This document shows positions 60,703 through 64,000 of a stretch of DNA of 64,000 nucleotides, piece by piece. The stretch comes from Frankiales bacterium. GTDB lineage: Bacteria > Actinomycetota > Actinomycetes > Mycobacteriales > SCTD01. How positions within the stretch are numbered: the first letter of the stretch is position 1; each line of letters starts with the position of its first letter. Under the pieces are notes generated by a model. It was not told the origin of the DNA and did not search any database. It was given only the letters and a program-made list of their open reading frames with translations. The position numbers were made by a program, and so were the translations under genes. The stretch is from assembly GCA_025966135.1 (NCBI GenBank), contig JAOPVP010000076.1:94332-158331 (forward strand). The letters are read 5' to 3'.

Positions 60703-61179
60703 TCAGCCGTGTGGGGCATCCACTGCGGCGATGACACGGCTCAGTCTGTGGTGCAGGTCCATGAGCTCGGCGAGTGGCAGCCCGAGCCGGGCGACGACAG
60801 CGGGCGGGATGAGCTCTGCCTGGTTGCGCAGCTCCCTCCCGGCCTCGGTGAGCTCGATGTCGAGCACCCGCTCGTCGGCGACGCTGCGCGCCCGGGTCAG
60901 GTAGCCGAGCAGCTCCAGTCGCTTGAGCAGGGGCGACAAGGTCGCCGGGTCGAGGCGCAGCGCTGCCCCGATGTCCTTCACCGACCGTGGCGCGCGTTCC
61001 CACAGGGCCAGCATCACGAGGTACTGCGGGTGCGTGAGCCCCAACGGTTCGAGCAACGGCCGGTACACCCCGATGACCGAGCGTGACGCGACCGCCAGCG
61101 CGAAGCAGACCTGCCGCTCCAGGGTCAGGGGGTCTTCGAGCTCCACGGTGTTGCGCACCTCACGTCGTCCCATGGACAC
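60703..61179 (-). CDS. OhrR-like MarR-family redox repressor
   Basis: 158 residues from GTG 61179 (GGAGGG 8 bases upstream; ATG 61173 is an alternative). The reactive cysteine is present in LERQVCFALAVASR (Cys25) and the following YRPLLEPLGLTHPQYLVMLALWE is the OhrR pattern; the winged helix has PATLSPLLKRLELLGYLTR. OhrR repressors are released from DNA when organic peroxide or other electrophiles oxidise this cysteine. The usual partner gene ohr is absent; instead the gene is divergent from a sulfurtransferase with a dyad between, so it may sense reactive sulfur. Confidence 0.85.
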   Translation of the reverse strand: MSMGRREVRNTVELEDPLTLERQVCFALAVASRSVIGVYRPLLEPLGLTHPQYLVMLALWERAPRSVKDIGAALRLDPATLSPLLKRLELLGYLTRARSVADERVLDIELTEAGRELRNQAELIPPAVVARLGLPLAELMDLHHRLSRVIAAVDAPHG

Positions 61180-61206
61180 GAAGACTACCCTCCGGACTAT
61201 TCATTC

Positions 61207-61227
61207 GTGTACAGTTTTTGCGTACAC
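61207..61227. promoter_or_regulatory. Putative OhrR-like operator
   Basis: GTGTAC (61207-61212) and GTACAC (61222-61227) are perfect inverted arms 9 bases apart in the AT-rich promoter region between the divergent repressor and sulfurtransferase genes. It is placed to control both. Confidence 0.6.
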
Positions 61228-61246
61228 AAACTAATGAGGAGAGCTG

Positions 61247-62083
61247 ATGGGTCGCGAGGATGTCTTGGTTAGCGCCGATTGGGCGCAGGCCCACCTGACA
61301 GACCCGGAGGTCGTCTTCGTCGAGGTCGACGAGGACGTCTCCGCCTACGACACCGGCCACCTGGCCGGCGCCGTCCGTCTGGACTGGGCCACAGAGTTGC
61401 AGCAGCCCGCCATCCGGGATGTCATCGACCGCGCGGGCTTCGAGGCGCTGCTCAGCACCAAGGGCATCAGCAACGCTCACACCGTGGTGCTCTACGGCGG
61501 CAACAACAACTGGTTCGCCGCCTACGCCTACTGGTACTTCGCCCTCTACGGACACCGCGACGTGCGACTTCTCGACGGCGGCCGCAAGACCTGGGAGCTC
61601 AACGGGCGCGAACTCGTGACCGATGTCCCTGTGCGAGCGCGTACGAGCTACGTCGCCAGCGAGCAGGACCTCAGCCTCCGCGCCTTCCGCGACGAGGTCC
61701 TCGCCGCCATCGGCACCGCCAACCTCGTTGATGTCCGCAGCCCGGACGAGTTCAGCGGCCGGATCTCCGCGCCCGCCCACCTGCCCCAGGAGCAGGCCCA
61801 GCGCCGCGGCCACATCCCGACCGCGATCAACATCCCGTGGAGCATGACCGCAGCCGACGACGGCACCTTCAGGAGCGACCAGCAGCTGACGGCGCTCTAC
61901 GCCGAAGCCGGCCTGGACCCGGCTAAGCCCACCATCGCCTACTGCCGTATCGGCGAGCGCTCTAGCCACTCCTGGTTCGTGCTCCGCGAGCTGCTCGGGC
62001 ACACTGACACCAAGAACTACGACGGCTCCTGGGTCGAGTATGGCTCCCTCATCGGAGCCCCGGTCACGAACCCAAGCTCATGA
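61247..62083 (+). CDS. Two-domain sulfurtransferase (thiosulfate/mercaptopyruvate type, CysA2/SseA-like)
   Basis: 278 residues from ATG with GAGGAGAG upstream. N-terminal inactive rhodanese domain (about 5-125, GHLAGAVRLDW, LYGGNNNWFAAYAYW) and C-terminal active domain (about 145-275) with NLVDVRSPDEFSG and active cysteine in AYCRIGERSSHSWF (Cys233; C-R-I-G-E-R loop, thiosulfate sulfurtransferase type). It transfers sulfane sulfur to acceptors such as cyanide or thiols. It resembles mycobacterial CysA2. The stop overlaps the start of a small zinc-type protein gene, and the divergent OhrR-like repressor probably regulates it. Confidence 0.92.
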   Translation: MGREDVLVSADWAQAHLTDPEVVFVEVDEDVSAYDTGHLAGAVRLDWATELQQPAIRDVIDRAGFEALLSTKGISNAHTVVLYGGNNNWFAAYAYWYFALYGHRDVRLLDGGRKTWELNGRELVTDVPVRARTSYVASEQDLSLRAFRDEVLAAIGTANLVDVRSPDEFSGRISAPAHLPQEQAQRRGHIPTAINIPWSMTAADDGTFRSDQQLTALYAEAGLDPAKPTIAYCRIGERSSHSWFVLRELLGHTDTKNYDGSWVEYGSLIGAPVTNPSS

Positions 62084-62316
62084 AGCGACGTCGCCCGCCA
62101 GGACAGCGGAAGTGGTTCGAGCAAGGGCTGTTCATGATCATGGGACCGGCGCAGATCGGGGATCCGAACGCGCCCCTCACCTACGAGCCACCCGCGGCCG
62201 ACCTGCTCTGCCACAAGTGCGGGAAGCCTTGGGATGACCACCGCGTCGCTCGAACGCAGGACACGACCATCGCCCACTGCCCGGCACCGCGGGTCGCGTC
62301 GCCGGGAGCGGTGTAA
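62080..62316 (+). CDS. Small CxxC protein coupled to the sulfurtransferase
   Basis: 78 residues, ATGA overlap with the sulfurtransferase stop. A basic start is followed by a region with LLCHKCGKPWDDHRV near residue 42 and a later HCPAPR, giving C-x2-C ... H-C ligands typical of a small zinc site. No family is recognised. Co-translation suggests a partner or sulfur acceptor of the sulfurtransferase; this is inferred. Confidence 0.65.
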   Translation: MKRRRPPGQRKWFEQGLFMIMGPAQIGDPNAPLTYEPPAADLLCHKCGKPWDDHRVARTQDTTIAHCPAPRVASPGAV

Positions 62317-62410
62317 CTCGTCGCGTGTTGCTCTGCGAGTGAGAGTAGCCATGCCGTGGCGGCAATATCCTTCCTCGGGGTCGTGTCAGGGGTGGTCTCT
62401 TGGGGTCCAG

Positions 62411-62515
62411 GATGGTCGGGGCGGGTGGGTTGAGCAGCGCCATGGACTCCTCGGACAGGTAGCGGCGGTCGCTGTCTTGCCATTCGTCGTGGGCCTCGAT
62501 GAGCACGCAGCTCGA
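62411..62515 (-). pseudogene. C-terminal remnant of an IS256-type transposase
   Basis: A reverse frame reads SSCVLIEAHDEWQDSDRRY then LSEESMALLNPPAPT, matching the final stretch (VLxExHDEWxxxxRRYLSxESMAxL) of actinobacterial IS256-family transposases. About 35 residues are recognisable; the catalytic core is absent. Confidence 0.65.
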
Positions 62516-62522
62516 CAGCCTC

Positions 62523-62592
62523 TGTGGTCGATCCGCAGGTGGAGTTGGCGGCCGCTGCGGACGAGTTGCGCGGCGACGTCCAGGACCCGTTA
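62523..62592 (-). pseudogene. Possible C-terminal scrap of an IS1380-type transposase
   Basis: A second reverse frame just upstream of the IS256-type piece reads RVLDVAAQLVRSGRQLHLRIDH, which recalls the end of IS1380-type transposases. Only about 22 residues are visible and the match is from memory, so this is tentative. The two scraps abut, as if one element landed in another. Confidence 0.35.
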
Positions 62593-62801
62593 GCGGCCGT
62601 GGGTCCACGGTCAGATGGCGGATGGTGCCGGGGGCGATGGTGGCGGCAGGGCCGGGGTCTACCGTTGATCCGGCCGGGCTCGTTGACCTGTCGGTGTGGA
62701 TGTGCGGGAGGCTGCGGCTATGTCGGACGCCCGTCGAGGCAACCGGCTGGACGAACCCTTGCTCGCACCTGGCATGCCGCCGCCGTTGAGGAGAGTGTCT
62801 T

Positions 62802-63578
62802 ATGGAACCCGACCAGATCGCCTCTGCCCGTCTCGCCGAGGTCGGAAGGGTGTGGACCAGCGATCTTTCGGTGAGCGAGTTCGCGCTGCTCGACGCGGCA
62901 GAGTTCGAACCGCTCGAGTTCGTGATGGGCAGTTCGGTGTTCCACATCGGCTGGCAGCAGCAGAACCTGCGGCAGAGCACGGAGCTGCAGGTTCTCTCGC
63001 AGGCTATGTACACCGCGCGGAGCAATGCGATGCAACGGATGCTCTCTGAAGCAGCCCAGGTGCAGGCCGACGGAGTGGTCGGCGTGCGTCTGTCGTTCCG
63101 ACAGCATGGGCTCTCCCCTGAGCACATCGAGTTCATCGCGGTCGGGACCTCTATCCGGCACAAGACGCAACCCGGCTCGTTCCGCCAGCCCAACGGCTCG
63201 CCCTTCACCAGCCACCTCAACGTCCAGGACTTCTACACGCTGCTGTCCACCGGACATGCCCCCACCTGTTTCGTGATGGGGGTCTGCGTCTATCACGTTG
63301 CGGCGCAGGGCTTCATGCAGTCGCTGAAGCAGATGGGGCAGAACGTCGAGATGCCGCAGTGGACGCAGGGCTACTACGACGCCCGCGAGCTTGCCCTCAG
63401 CCGGATGCAGGCCGAGGCCGAACGGGCTCAGGCAACCGGCGTCACGGGTGTCGAGTGGTCCGCACAGGAGTGGATGTGGGGCGCCCACACGCTGGAGTTC
63501 TTCACGTCCGGTACGGCGGTCCGGAAGCTCGGCGACCGTTCCCCGATCACGCCGTCGATGGTTCTCCCACTGCGGTGA
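62802..63578 (+). CDS. Tandem YbjQ-like (putative heavy-metal-binding) domain protein
   Basis: 258 residues from ATG with GAGGAG upstream. Two related halves are seen: about 30-120 (FVMGSSVFHIGW, AMQRMLSEAAQVQADGVVGV, IEFIAVGTSIR) and about 150-245 (FVMGVCVYHVAA, ALSRMQAEAERAQATGVTGV, LEFFTSGTAVR). Each resembles the YbjQ/UPF0145 fold, which usually exists as a single domain forming pentamers. Metal binding in the family is only a prediction. It overlaps the next gene by 4 bp (GTGA). Confidence 0.75.
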   Translation: MEPDQIASARLAEVGRVWTSDLSVSEFALLDAAEFEPLEFVMGSSVFHIGWQQQNLRQSTELQVLSQAMYTARSNAMQRMLSEAAQVQADGVVGVRLSFRQHGLSPEHIEFIAVGTSIRHKTQPGSFRQPNGSPFTSHLNVQDFYTLLSTGHAPTCFVMGVCVYHVAAQGFMQSLKQMGQNVEMPQWTQGYYDARELALSRMQAEAERAQATGVTGVEWSAQEWMWGAHTLEFFTSGTAVRKLGDRSPITPSMVLPLR

Positions 63579-63961
63579 CCGCCTTCGTCGATCCCACCGA
63601 CAGCGCCGCCGTCGAGCAAGTGCTGCGCGCGGCCCTCGCCGGCATCGGCCCGGCTGGGCTGCTGTCCGAGCTGTCGTCGGTCTTACCCGTGCGTCTGGGC
63701 CGCGAAGGTGGCCTCTTCCGCCAGGGCCAGCCCACCGTCATCCAGGTCGGTGAGGAGGCGCTGAGCATCCCTGCCCGCGGTCGCCCCGCGCTGCAGCACG
63801 TGGTCGGTGGCGTCGTCCTGTCGTCCGACGAGGTTGCACCCAGTGCTCTGCCAGGGGTGCTTGCCGCGCTCGTCATGCGGTCCCTCGCCGAGACCGGAGC
63901 GCATGACGCCGCGTCGGTGCTGCTCACCTCGCTCCGCGACGCGCTGGCCGCCGGACGCTAG
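63575..63961 (+). CDS. Hypothetical protein coupled to the tandem YbjQ protein
   Basis: 128 residues from GTG overlapping the upstream stop. Helical start with VEQVLRAALAGIGPAGLLSEL, a central beta-rich part (VIQVGEEALSIPARG and HVVGGVVLSSDEV) and a C-terminal helix with DAASVLLTSLRDALAAG. No family is recognised and there is no signal peptide or membrane helix. Co-translation implies it works with the YbjQ-like protein. Confidence 0.7.
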   Translation: MTAFVDPTDSAAVEQVLRAALAGIGPAGLLSELSSVLPVRLGREGGLFRQGQPTVIQVGEEALSIPARGRPALQHVVGGVVLSSDEVAPSALPGVLAALVMRSLAETGAHDAASVLLTSLRDALAAGR

Positions 63962-64000
63962 GACTCCAGGGCGGTCGTCTTGAACAGCGGTCAAGTTTGC

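Overview
The window is high-GC, gene-dense DNA from an actinobacterium. WhiB, DevR/DevS-like and BTAD/SARP regulators, ANTAR proteins, F420-type luciferase-like oxidoreductases, an F420-oxidoreductase-like protein, an Acg-like nitroreductase and frequent GTG starts all point to Actinomycetia. I cannot name the genus. No rRNA, tRNA, CRISPR array or intact mobile element was seen.

Layout. 1-16.5 kb is mostly core-like metabolism: the 3' end of a superfamily 2 helicase, an OYE-type reductase, a SpoU rRNA methylase, an acyl-CoA oxidase-like enzyme, a BlaI/BlaR-type pair with a palindromic operator shared with a divergent WhiB gene, an E2-type acyltransferase domain, a GabD1-like aldehyde dehydrogenase, a CDF metal exporter, an aminotransferase, SDR and F420-like reductases, an MBL hydrolase and an NlpC/P60 cell-wall hydrolase. 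16.5-22.5 kb is a signalling block: an Acg-like nitroreductase divergent from a DevS-like kinase, a DevR-like regulator with a DosR-box-like site in front of it, and two GAF-ANTAR proteins, one fused to a STAS domain. 22.5-32 kb is a reverse-strand copper cluster: SARP regulator, CopC-CopD fusion, a small membrane-anchored protein and a giant six-cupredoxin multicopper oxidase, closed by a strong hairpin. 32-37.7 kb holds a thioesterase, two luciferase-like oxidoreductases, a DsbA-like protein, an ECF sigma remnant, a VOC protein and a carboxylesterase.

37.8-49.7 kb looks like one uptake-and-catabolism locus for an unknown carboxylic substrate: SDR, FadR-type repressor, a branched-chain-type ABC transporter whose two permeases are fused, a secreted anchored protein and a small membrane protein in the same operon, then a class II aldolase, an amidohydrolase and a CoA ligase. 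A shared ATCATT-type motif lies before both the SDR and the repressor/transporter pair. 49.9-53.8 kb has a large SARP-LAL ATPase regulator followed by cupin and rhodanese genes.

53.8-64 kb is a patchwork. A complete fumarate reductase operon (frdABCD type), a rifamycin monooxygenase-like gene preceded by a 19-bp inverted repeat matching what I remember of the rifamycin-associated element, and an OhrR-like repressor divergent from a sulfurtransferase are interleaved with remnants of IS5-, IS1182- and IS256-type transposases and of a MobF-type relaxase/helicase. This suggests repeated insertion and decay around these accessory genes. All family calls come from reading motifs by eye; no searches were run.
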